Below are positions 1 to 5,039 of a stretch of DNA of 5,368 nt, piece by piece. How positions within the stretch are numbered: position 1 is the stretch's first letter; each line of letters begins with the position of its first letter. The notes beneath the pieces were generated by a model. The model saw nothing but the letters and a program-made list of their open reading frames with translations, made no database searches and was not told the origin of the DNA. The translations under genes and the position numbers were made by a program. Source of the DNA: Bacillota bacterium (GTDB lineage: Bacteria > Bacillota > Desulfotomaculia > Desulfotomaculales > JAJYZD01); NCBI GenBank assembly GCA_021800315.1, contig JAJYZD010000243.1, forward strand, positions 1-5,368, in the 5' to 3' direction.

Positions 1-477
1 AAAAAGAAACGTATACCCGCCGTCTACAAAGGCGACCTTTTCGAAACCCCGGAAATCCAGGTCGGGATCTTCCTCTATCGCTTTCCCCGACTCTTTGTCT
101 TGCAATACCATGGCGGCCACCGCTTTTTCAATGATGACATACAGGGCCAGGCACTCGCCGGTGGAATGGGCGATCTCTTTGTCCTGCCAGTCGGACAGAC
201 GGCCCGACACGGCCACCACGCAGACAATGAACAACTTGACAAAGGATTCGGTGTAACGGTTCCGGAAGTGTGGGGGGAGACATTCGGCTACAATGATGGT
301 GGCACCCGGATCCCGGCCCTTGTACATGTTGGCGTAATCCTCGAAGATTTCGTCGATCAACTCCCTGGTCGCCTCGACGAGGGCCCGGTGCTGGCGTTGC
401 GAAAGAACACGGTTTTTCCATGCCGGCGCTCCACCCCGATGGTCGGATTGCTTCCGGTTGACGCTGACAGCCCCCAT
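1..477 (-). CDS. Unrecognised soluble protein, N-terminal part (runs off left edge)
   Basis: An open minus-strand frame with no stop before the left edge; 159 residues are visible from the chosen start. I do not recognise the family. The visible part begins with a basic, probably disordered stretch of about 20 residues (MGAVSVNRKQ...). A helix-rich region follows, with ALVEATRELIDEIFEDYANM at about residues 33-52, then FVKLFIVCVVAVSGRLSDWQ, then ALYVIIEKAVAAMVLQDKES. The FVKLFIVCVVAV stretch is hydrophobic but short and sits between polar helices, so it looks like a buried helix rather than a clear membrane span. There is no signal peptide. The ATG at 477 is preferred because GGAGAGG ends nine bases before it; an in-frame ATG at 486 directly abuts that site and leaves no spacing. 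An extended -10 promoter lies upstream. The residue pattern is protein-like, and overlapping frames on both strands are compositionally poor. Function unknown. Confidence 0.7.
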   Translation of the reverse strand, partial: MGAVSVNRKQSDHRGGAPAWKNRVLSQRQHRALVEATRELIDEIFEDYANMYKGRDPGATIIVAECLPPHFRNRYTESFVKLFIVCVVAVSGRLSDWQDKEIAHSTGECLALYVIIEKAVAAMVLQDKESGKAIEEDPDLDFRGFEKVAFVDGGYTFLF

Positions 478-486
478 TGCCCTCAT

Positions 487-493
487 CCTCTCC
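487..493 (-). promoter_or_regulatory. Ribosome binding site that decides the first gene's start
   Basis: GGAGAGG on the minus strand. It directly touches the ATG at 486 (zero spacing) and lies nine bases before the in-frame ATG at 477, which is the usual spacing. This favours 477 as the start. Confidence 0.55.
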
Positions 494-511
494 GGACATG
501 TTCTTGGAAGG

Positions 512-539
512 ATTATATCATTGAAACCGCTTCTCTAAA
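512..539 (-). promoter_or_regulatory. Extended -10 promoter for the left-edge gene
   Basis: On the minus strand TGATATAAT (520-512) is a perfect extended -10 element (TGnTATAAT). A 4/6 -35 element TTTAGA (539-534) lies 16 bp further upstream. Transcription would start near 505, leaving a leader of about 28 bases before the ATG at 477, with the ribosome binding site in between. The region is markedly more AT-rich than its surroundings. Confidence 0.55.
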
Positions 540-583
540 ATACTTCCATCAAACAAAGTTCCCCAATATTCCTCCGCGGTCGA

Positions 584-632
584 GGCGGGCCAAAGGCCGC
601 CACAAACGGCAACGGGGGGCAAGCCCCCCGTT
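584..632 (-). terminator. Paired hairpins downstream of hsp20, possible terminator
   Basis: Two strong GC-rich hairpins lie between hsp20 and the left-edge gene. The first (611-632) is a perfect 10-bp inverted repeat, AACGGGGGGC and GCCCCCCGTT, separated by two bases. The second (584-601) pairs GGCGG with CCGCC around a small bulge. Their place just after the hsp20 stop codon and before the next promoter fits transcription termination. Neither is followed by a good T-run on either strand, so this would be a weak or factor-assisted terminator. Confidence 0.4.
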
Positions 633-670
633 CCATTAACCGCCTCTCCATCGGGTACCCCTTCCGGATC

Positions 671-985
671 CTAGTCGCTCCCGACCTCAATCCCCCCGGG
701 TTTGGCCTTCTCCTCTTTGGGTAGCACAATCTCCAGCACGCCGTCCCTGTACCCGGCCCTGATCCGGTCCGCCTTCGCCTTGATGTCCCCGCTCTTAAGT
801 CCCGGTATTTCCGCCTTTACGACCATCTGCTGCTGCTCCGGACACTCTTTGATGTCGACGGGGATCCATGAGGCGGCCTTCAAGAAACTCTCCCCCCCGA
901 TCCAGAAGGTGTCTTCGAACAACCGGTTCATGGATCTCTGCAGGAGATGGGTGTCGCCGAGCGGATCCCAACGTATGGTGGCCAT
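671..985 (-). CDS. Small heat-shock protein (Hsp20) with internally deleted alpha-crystallin domain
   Basis: A 104-residue Hsp20-family protein; bacterial members usually have about 140-150 residues. The N-terminal arm (DPLGDTHLLQRSMNRLFEDTF, residues 7-27) is typical. The alpha-crystallin domain opens normally with W40-IPVDIKE and VVKAEIPGLKSGDIK (55-69). It then jumps directly to ADRIRAGYRDGVLEIVLPK (72-90), which is the last part of the domain with its A-x-x-x-GVL signature. A C-terminal IEV at 99-101 matches the I-x-I/V tail motif. Roughly 45-50 residues of the middle are missing, including the usual G-x-F-x-R region and the dimerisation strand, without loss of frame. Intact family members are ATP-independent holdases that bind unfolding proteins; this one probably cannot form the normal dimer. 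The start is well supported: GGAGGT lies eight bases before the ATG. A possible TTGACG -35 element overlaps the stop codon of the upstream gene (1092-1087), but its -10 is poor. No CIRCE operator is visible. Confidence 0.88.
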   Translation of the reverse strand: MATIRWDPLGDTHLLQRSMNRLFEDTFWIGGESFLKAASWIPVDIKECPEQQQMVVKAEIPGLKSGDIKAKADRIRAGYRDGVLEIVLPKEEKAKPGGIEVGSD

Positions 986-1088
986 TCGTCATTACCTCCG
1001 TTCCATTTTGACGGCAATCAGCGCCAGACGGTCCTGAGGCGGATTCCAGGGAGCGACCGCGAACCTGTAATCCCGTAAAGGAGATGCG

Positions 1089-1340
1089 TCAACCCGCAAG
1101 GGGCCTTACCCCGGATGTCGGAACGAGCAGCGGTACGTCCGGGCCGGCGGGACGAACCGCCGTGTTGAGGAACTGATAATCCACGATCACCAGGTCGGGA
1201 TGAAAGCAACGTTTAAGACGGGCCGCCTCACCCACGCTCCGGGCCATGGCCATCCCGTAGCCTTCCCGGACCGGATCGCCCGCGACTGCCCGTGCGGTCC
1301 AGGGATCGCCTGATGCTATGAGCGTCCGGTATGTAGCCAT
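1089..1340 (-). CDS. Truncated response-regulator receiver-like protein
   Basis: An 83-residue protein whose first 58 residues follow the first half of a CheY-like receiver fold. These are TLIASGDPWTARAV (strand 1 and helix 1), REGYGMAMARSVGEAARLKR (strand 2 and helix 2) and FHPDLVIVDYQF (strand 3), with D54 at the phospho-acceptor place. VPLLVPTSG (69-77) resembles strand 4 with its conserved Thr/Ser. The protein then stops, so helix 4, strand 5 with the conserved lysine and helix 5 are absent; a full receiver has about 120 residues. The usual acidic pair after strand 1 is reduced to SGD, with one aspartate left. No output domain follows, and I could not find the missing half in another frame downstream. 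The start is supported by GGAGGT seven bases upstream of ATG. The gene lies 103 bases upstream of hsp20 on the same strand. It may be a decayed regulator or a minimal signalling-like protein. Confidence 0.6.
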   Translation of the reverse strand: MATYRTLIASGDPWTARAVAGDPVREGYGMAMARSVGEAARLKRCFHPDLVIVDYQFLNTAVRPAGPDVPLLVPTSGVRPLAG

Positions 1341-1444
1341 CGGTCAGACCTCCGTCACCAGCTGCAAAAATCCCGCGCTCCGGGCCGGAGACCTGTCCCC
1401 CCTGCCGCCGCTGGGACCTTGGCCCCGCCCACCCGGATGACCAT

Positions 1445-1474
1445 ATAATACTTGCGGACCGTCGAACGAAGCAA
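1445..1474 (-). promoter_or_regulatory. Candidate promoter for the receiver-like gene and hsp20
   Basis: On the minus strand TTGCTT (1474-1469) is followed after 18 bp by TATTAT (1450-1445), a 5/6 match to the -10 consensus. Transcription would begin near 1438 and give a leader of about 100 bases before the ATG at 1340. The same bases read TATAAT on the plus strand (1444-1449) but without a properly spaced -35 element. Confidence 0.35.
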
Positions 1475-1540
1475 CGTCCGTACGGAGCGATTGTATACCG
1501 TTTTTGTTCTGTATTGGGAAAAAGGATGGACCGGTTGGCT

Positions 1541-1564
1541 TATTTTAGCGGCCCGCTTAAAATA
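1541..1564. repeat. 24-base near-perfect palindrome in AT-rich DNA
   Basis: The left arm TATTTTAGCGG and right arm CCGCTTAAAATA are inverted repeats that differ by one extra A, around a single central C. The GC core flanked by A/T runs could be a bidirectional terminator-like hairpin or the binding site of a dimeric regulator. A T-rich stretch follows on the plus side (1564-1575) but is offset from the stem, so an intrinsic terminator is not clear. Confidence 0.5.
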
Positions 1565-1617
1565 TCTTCTTTTTTCGGTCCGGAGCTTTGGAGGGATTCA
1601 ACCGGAAAGCAGCCTGC

Positions 1618-1649
1618 CCGCGGCTCAAAGAAACTTCTTCCCGCCGCGG
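1618..1649 (-). terminator. Hairpin just after the SPFH operon, weak terminator candidate
   Basis: A perfect 7-bp inverted repeat (CCGCGGC and GCCGCGG) starts 11 bases past the last stop codon of the operon. It encloses 18 bases that can themselves pair as AAGAA with TTCTT. The position suits termination, but no T-run follows on the minus strand, so intrinsic activity is doubtful. Confidence 0.3.
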
Positions 1650-1659
1650 ACCGTTCCTG

Positions 1660-2229
1660 TCAGATCCGTAACATTTCCTCCCGCCGGTCGAGCATCGACC
1701 GGATATCACCCACCATGGACCGGACCCGGTCGGCCAGTCCGCCCGCCTGTTCCTGTTCCGGAGCCTTCGCCACCAGGTCGGCCAAAAGCATCGCGTGCCA
1801 CACCAGATCGGTATCCAGGGCCGTCAGCCGTTCCAGCAGGTCTTTTTCGACACGGTACCTCTGCCATATCTTGTCGTTTTCCGGCACCGGGGCCGTCCTC
1901 ACCCGCGTCTCCACCGCGCCGACGCTCTCGCCGGCATCGTGCAGCAAACGGGTCCGGGCCACGGCCGCCGGGTCCGGCAACGGATGCTCGCGGCTGGGCG
2001 GCGGAAGGTACCGGGCGCGGTACGCGCTTTCCAGCGCGGCCAGGTCGTCCCTGGCCTTCTGGAGGTAGTCGGAGACCTTGGAACGGATCAGGAGGTCGTC
2101 GGCGCGCAGCTGGTTCTCCTTGCGGTACCAGTTGTAGCCCCAGCCGTAAAACAGCATCGCCACGGTCTGCCTGACCACCCCGGCGTCGTCGATCGGGTTG
2201 CCGGGAACAGGGGTGCCAATCTCACCCAT
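1660..2229 (-). CDS. Unrecognised helical protein coupled to the SPFH gene
   Basis: A 189-residue protein of unknown family. Its ATG shares one base with the stop codon of the SPFH gene (TAATG), so translation is very probably coupled and made in a fixed ratio with it. No strong ribosome binding site of its own is visible. After a short Gly/Pro-rich start comes an aromatic stretch, LFYGWGYNWYRKENQLRADD (residues 26-45). Long, charged, probably helical segments follow at about 41-72, 88-112, 122-158 and 165-187, with a proline-rich linker LPPPSREHPLPDP at 75-87. There is no signal peptide and no convincing membrane segment, so it is likely cytosolic. The same frame stays open upstream into the SPFH gene, but that part has the composition of a wrong-frame read, and MGEIG is the sensible start. 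The coupling suggests a physical partner or adaptor of the SPFH protein; this is inference. Confidence 0.8.
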   Translation of the reverse strand: MGEIGTPVPGNPIDDAGVVRQTVAMLFYGWGYNWYRKENQLRADDLLIRSKVSDYLQKARDDLAALESAYRARYLPPPSREHPLPDPAAVARTRLLHDAGESVGAVETRVRTAPVPENDKIWQRYRVEKDLLERLTALDTDLVWHAMLLADLVAKAPEQEQAGGLADRVRSMVGDIRSMLDRREEMLRI

Positions 2230-3056
2230 TATTTCCCCGCCTCGACGCCTTGCACCGGATAGGTACCAAAAGCGTTGCCGATGTTGAAGGGTTCCCCGAT
2301 CGCCATGTTCGGCGCCGAAGCCAAGCCCTTTTCCGCCATCCGCAGGGCCGTGTAGTAGCGCACCGCTTCGATGGGCGTAAGGCCGAAAGCCCGCAGGGAG
2401 ATCAGTTCCCGCATCCGCTCGTCCTTGGGCAGGATCAGGAGCTTCACATCGTTGAGCATGATGCCGTAGATCTTGAGGAAATCCCCCAGGTGGGCCTTGA
2501 GCAGTTCGGTGACGTCGTGAATCCGCTCGTTGACGGTCTCCATGGGGGTGACCTGGACGATCTGGTTGATGGACTGCTCCACCACCGGGCCGGCGTAGGA
2601 CGTTATGTCGTCCACCGCTATGAACTGACCGTTGAACGGCATGTGGGTGGTCAACGCCAGGGCCCCCTCTTTCGAATCGACATGGATGTAGAAGTCGACC
2701 TGGTACACCATTTCCGCCATCTCGGCCGAGGTGGCCACACCGGTGCTGCGCACCAGGAGTTTGGCCCGGTTGACGTAGAGGACCTCGTACTGCCACGGGG
2801 ACTGGCCGCCGAAAAACCCCTGCACAAACGATCCGAGGAGGGGTTTGTCGGGGGTGGTAACCGGATACTGACCGGTGTCGTACACGCTGAGCACGGCGCC
2901 CCTGGCCTTGAGGACCGCGAAATGGTTACTCTCGACCGTGAGCAGGGAACCGCTGACGATGCTTTCGTCGTGGTACCGGTAGGCCAAGACCTTTGGCCCC
3001 ATGACGTCGTTGCCCTGAGCGTTCAAACTCGTGATAACCTGCCTGGTAACCGGCAT
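2229..3056 (-). CDS. SPFH / Band 7 domain protein (virion core protein-like type)
   Basis: A 275-residue SPFH-family protein. The segment VESNHFAVLKARGAVLSVYD (41-60), then TGQYPVTTPDKPLLGSFVQG (61-80) and FFGGQSPWQYEVLYVNRAKL (81-100), matches the start of the SPFH domain in YdjI-like 'virion core protein' relatives (Band_7_1), including the hallmark GGQSPW motif. The domain continues through VYQVDFYIHV (118-126). A helical segment with VTELLKAHLGDFLKIYGIML (182-201) and VKLLILP follows, the usual SPFH end where the chain turns into the helical stalk. The C-terminal region GLTPIEAVRYYTALRMAEKG is shorter than in many relatives and lacks their zinc-ribbon tail. No membrane anchor is evident. 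Family members form oligomeric scaffolds, often at membranes under envelope stress. The start at 3056 follows an AGGGGGG ribosome binding site nine bases away; the frame stays open to 3320, but that extension crosses the promoter region and is not family-like. It is the first gene of a two-gene operon. Confidence 0.85.
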   Translation of the reverse strand: MPVTRQVITSLNAQGNDVMGPKVLAYRYHDESIVSGSLLTVESNHFAVLKARGAVLSVYDTGQYPVTTPDKPLLGSFVQGFFGGQSPWQYEVLYVNRAKLLVRSTGVATSAEMAEMVYQVDFYIHVDSKEGALALTTHMPFNGQFIAVDDITSYAGPVVEQSINQIVQVTPMETVNERIHDVTELLKAHLGDFLKIYGIMLNDVKLLILPKDERMRELISLRAFGLTPIEAVRYYTALRMAEKGLASAPNMAIGEPFNIGNAFGTYPVQGVEAGK

Positions 3057-3179
3057 GGGTGTTTTCCCCCCTTCTTTTTTCCTAAAGAGGATTTCGCCAG
3101 GAAACTTCCTTATCCTTCCCGATCCACCATGTTTTTTGTACGGCCCCGGCGGGTCTCGCGAAAATAGCGGGAACGTAAA

Positions 3180-3208
3180 ATGAAACACGAATGTAACCGT
3201 CTTGTAAA
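3180..3208 (-). promoter_or_regulatory. Candidate promoter for the SPFH operon
   Basis: On the minus strand TTTACA (3208-3203, 5/6 match to the -35 consensus) is followed after 17 bp by TTTCAT (3185-3180, 4/6 match to -10). It would give a leader of about 115 bases before the ATG at 3056. The match is modest, but it is the best-spaced pair I found in this divergent region. The SigW-like pattern expected for some SPFH genes was not found in the right orientation and spacing. Confidence 0.3.
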
Positions 3209-3280
3209 ACCAGCACCTCTTTAATTCCGCCACAGCCGCGTATAAACACTTAAAGAGCCCGCCCACAAGGCTAAAGGGGG

Positions 3281-3309
3281 TTGCACAAAAAATGTCTTGT
3301 GCCGATAAA
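3281..3309 (+). promoter_or_regulatory. Promoter with embedded inverted repeat for the secreted protein gene
   Basis: TTGCAC (3281-3286) and GATAAA (3304-3309) are separated by exactly 17 bp, a good sigma-70/SigA arrangement. Transcription would start near 3316, about 16 bases before the GGAGG ribosome binding site at 3332-3336. The inverted repeat GCACAA and TTGTGC (3283-3288 and 3297-3302) begins inside the -35 element and fills the spacer, so a dimeric repressor bound there would block RNA polymerase. Confidence 0.5.
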
Positions 3310-3345
3310 ACACCAACCAAAATAATGAATTGGAGGAAATTACGA

Positions 3346-3963
3346 ATGAAACGTCAAACAATTGTCTCAATCGTCGCCGGCGCCTTACTCCTGGCAGCTA
3401 CCACGGTTCCCGCCTTCGCCATGACATCGGGGTTCTCCGCCGGAATGGACGTCCAATCCACCAGTCAAACTACAACCTACATGGACTATACCCAGGGCAG
3501 TAGCAGCCAGCAGTTGAGCACCCTTATGCGTGCCGTGCGCAACAACCCGCGGATGATGGGCAATTACCAACAGATCGGCCGGCTGATGGATCAAGAGGGG
3601 CAATACGGCGTCAAAGTTTTCGCCGACGGCAACCAGGTGGATTTCAACTCCGTCGGCGTGCAGCCGGTCATTGAGCAGGGGCGTATCCTGATGCCGGTAC
3701 GGTCCCTGATGGACGCCCTGGGCGGCCAGGTTAACTGGGATCGCGCCACCCGGACGGTCACCGCGCAAAACGGCAACACCACGGTAACCATGCGGATCGG
3801 TGCCGACGACATGCTGGTAAACGGCCGGTCCGTACCCCTGGACGTACCCGCCGCCATCATCGGCGGCCGCGCGATGCTGCCCCTGCGGGCCATGGCCCAG
3901 GCCATGGGCATGAATGTCAACTGGTTCGGTCAGTCCGACATGGTCGTCCTCATCTCCAATTAA
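3346..3963 (+). CDS. Secreted copper-amine-oxidase N-terminal-domain protein
   Basis: A 205-residue exported protein. Residues 1-25 form a classical signal peptide: a basic start (MKRQ), a hydrophobic core (IVSIVAGALLLAATTV) and an AFA cleavage site. A Ser/Thr/Gln- and Met-rich linker spans about 26-85. Residues 89-204 form a copper-amine-oxidase N-terminal-like domain (Copper_amine_oxN) with two tandem halves. The first half carries GRILMPVRSLMDALGGQVNWD (112-132) and the second GRAMLPLRAMAQAMGMNVNW (174-193). In Clostridia this domain occurs on many surface or secreted proteins without any oxidase catalytic part and is thought to bind cell-wall polymer or mediate contacts. No catalytic domain is present here, so it is not an amine oxidase. 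The start at 3346 has GGAGG nine bases upstream, and the signal peptide begins exactly there; an in-frame ATG at 3292 lies within the promoter. The gene stands alone, divergent from the SPFH operon and followed by a strong terminator. Confidence 0.9.
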   Translation: MKRQTIVSIVAGALLLAATTVPAFAMTSGFSAGMDVQSTSQTTTYMDYTQGSSSQQLSTLMRAVRNNPRMMGNYQQIGRLMDQEGQYGVKVFADGNQVDFNSVGVQPVIEQGRILMPVRSLMDALGGQVNWDRATRTVTAQNGNTTVTMRIGADDMLVNGRSVPLDVPAAIIGGRAMLPLRAMAQAMGMNVNWFGQSDMVVLISN

Positions 3964-4033
3964 GTCACGGCCGCTCCGCCCGGCGGCCGGGCAGGCCTTT
4001 GACCATAAGTTGGCCCAAAATCCTCCCTTCCAT

Positions 4034-4062
4034 CCCCGGCCGAACCCCGGCCGGGGTTTTTT
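4034..4062 (+). terminator. Strong intrinsic terminator of the secreted protein gene
   Basis: A perfect 8-bp stem CCCCGGCC and GGCCGGGG with a 7-base loop is followed immediately by six T on the plus strand. It lies 70 bases after the stop codon. It has no T-run in the minus direction, so it works for the plus strand only. Confidence 0.9.
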
Positions 4063-4115
4063 AACGCCCCCGCGCCGGCACTCCCACGGCCAGGGCGCCG
4101 CGAGAACCAGGCCGG

Positions 4116-4331
4116 TCATCCATCCTCCGGCACTCCGGCCAGGTTGAAATCGGGCACAAGTCTACTGTCAGAAACCGCCTTGGTCTGCGGTGGTTTTTCG
4201 CCTTCGCCGGCCGCGTACTTGAGCGCCAATGCCCGGAAGACACCACAGGATACCCACTCCGGGGTCACGCCGATACCGGGCGCCGGTCCGGAATCAAAAG
4301 ATCCGGTAATGCCACCTTCCGGCATCAGCAA
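4116..4331 (-). pseudogene. Coding-like relic downstream of the resolvase, possibly a tnpB tail
   Basis: A minus-strand frame of about 71 codons begins 13 bases after the resolvase stop codon and ends at 4116. It has only a TTG or internal ATG (4325) as start and no ribosome binding site, so it is unlikely to be an independent gene. Its content (TPEWVSCGVFRALALKYAAG, then EGEKPPQTKAVSDSRLVPDF) reads like protein and its third codon positions are GC-rich, like its neighbours. In IS607 elements this is where tnpB should start, but neither TnpB's N-terminus, its RuvC-like acidic motifs nor its four-cysteine zinc ribbon is visible. It could be the variable C-terminal tail of a mostly deleted tnpB. 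This identity is a guess from position. Confidence 0.3.
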
Positions 4332-4344
4332 TACCGCGTAGCGC

Positions 4345-4983
4345 TCACGGATTTCCGGAGACCCGCTCTTTCACCGCCTTCACCAGGGCTTGCGCCTTGC
4401 TGTGACTTCGCAGACCGTACAGCCTGACCGAAAAGCTGGTCACGATGCAAATTAAATCATGTACCAGTTCTTCCTGCAATGATTTCTTGTCATCCTCCCC
4501 GTCAACCACATGTATCGTGACTCCGTAACCCGAGAAAAACCTTTCCAAATACCCGAATCCGAACCGGGTAAGCCTGCCTTTGTGTGTGACGGCGATATCC
4601 GTTATTTCCCCCTGCCGGGCCGTCTCCATCAGCCGCGCCAGTCCCGGACGCTTCTCCGACAGACCCGACGCCACATCGGTGATCTCGATAATATCCCGCC
4701 ATCCCTGGGCGGACATCGTTTCCCGGATGTGGGTTATCTGCCGGCTCAGATCACCACGCGCCTTTTGCCTGTGAGACGAAACGCGCCCGTAGACAGCCAG
4801 CGACGGGGAACCCGAAGTCTCCACGGTCCCCAACAGCCGGTCGATTTCCGATGCGGGAATGCGTCGCTTGTTTCCAGCGGTCCGTACCACCTGGACTTTG
4901 CCTTCCCGATCCCAACGCTGAATGGTGCTGGCGTGAACACCCAATCGCCGGGCGGCCTCTCCCGTAGTAAACATTTCTTTCAT
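4345..4983 (-). CDS. tnpA: IS607-family serine resolvase/transposase (MerR-type HTH plus resolvase domain)
   Basis: A 212-residue protein with the standard IS607 TnpA layout. Residues 3-50 are a MerR-like helix-turn-helix (FTTGEAARRLGVHASTIQRW, then RTAGNKRRIPASEIDRLL), which binds element ends. The serine-recombinase catalytic domain follows: AVYGRVSSHRQK (about 63-74) holds the catalytic serine and neighbouring arginines, and DLSRQITHIRE, ITDVASGLSEKRPGLARLM and VTHKGRLTRFGFGYLERF are its conserved helix and active-site segments. The family cuts and joins DNA through a covalent serine link and moves the element with little target specificity. The length is full for the family and no frameshift is seen, so the protein may be active. 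An ATG at 5001 lies inside the promoter -10 region, so ATG 4983 (or 4974) must be the start. Neither has a ribosome binding site. The usual tnpB partner is not found downstream. Confidence 0.92.
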   Translation of the reverse strand: MKEMFTTGEAARRLGVHASTIQRWDREGKVQVVRTAGNKRRIPASEIDRLLGTVETSGSPSLAVYGRVSSHRQKARGDLSRQITHIRETMSAQGWRDIIEITDVASGLSEKRPGLARLMETARQGEITDIAVTHKGRLTRFGFGYLERFFSGYGVTIHVVDGEDDKKSLQEELVHDLICIVTSFSVRLYGLRSHSKAQALVKAVKERVSGNP

Positions 4984-4991
4984 AATGCCTG

Positions 4992-5020
4992 ATTTTAGCA
5001 TATAGCAAGAGCCCTGTCAA
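4992..5020 (-). promoter_or_regulatory. Near-consensus promoter of the resolvase, giving a leaderless message
   Basis: On the minus strand a perfect -35 TTGACA (5020-5015), a 17-bp spacer and TAAAAT (4997-4992, 5/6) with the extended-10 TG (5000-4999) form one of the strongest promoters in the window. The expected transcription start near 4985 is about two bases from ATG 4983, so the message has essentially no leader. Confidence 0.8.
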
Positions 5021-5039
5021 CGCATACACCAATAAATAA

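Larger units (their letters stand above)
1341..1659. other. Non-coding interval between receiver-like gene and SPFH operon
   Basis: This 319-base stretch has no convincing gene. It contains the receiver-like gene's ribosome binding site and leader, a perfect 13-base palindrome CTCCGGGCCGGAG (1378-1390), a candidate minus-strand promoter (1445-1474), an AT-rich tract with a long palindrome (1541-1564), and a hairpin just after the SPFH operon (1618-1649). Plus-strand frames through it merge into antisense shadows of the operon and lack protein-like composition. Confidence 0.55.

Noticed and set aside
100..639. Plus-strand frame of 179 codons
   Set aside because: It is antisense to the left-edge gene, runs through that gene's promoter and the hairpins, has no ribosome binding site and has irregular composition.
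1355..1444. 29-codon minus-strand frame upstream of the receiver-like gene
   Set aside because: Its ATG overlaps the candidate -10 element, it has no ribosome binding site and its Gly/Ala-rich content is not convincing.
1452..2262. Long plus-strand frames over the SPFH partner gene
   Set aside because: They are rich in Pro, Arg, Ser and Gly, as expected for antisense reads of GC-rich genes, and have no recognisable domain.
2230..2796. N-terminal extension of the SPFH partner to 2796
   Set aside because: It overlaps the SPFH gene in another frame with wrong-frame composition; the TAATG start at 2229 gives a sensible protein.
3180..3205. SigW-type promoter, suggested by TGAAAC at 3181
   Set aside because: It is on the plus strand, pointing away from the SPFH gene, and the following CGT is 11 rather than about 16 bases away.
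3057..3320. N-terminal extension of the SPFH protein to 3320
   Set aside because: It would cross the divergent promoter region and adds residues not typical of the family; the ATG at 3056 has a ribosome binding site.
4144..4341. Plus-strand frame of 65 codons opposite the relic
   Set aside because: It starts with TTG without a ribosome binding site, and the opposite frame has the more coding-like codon pattern.
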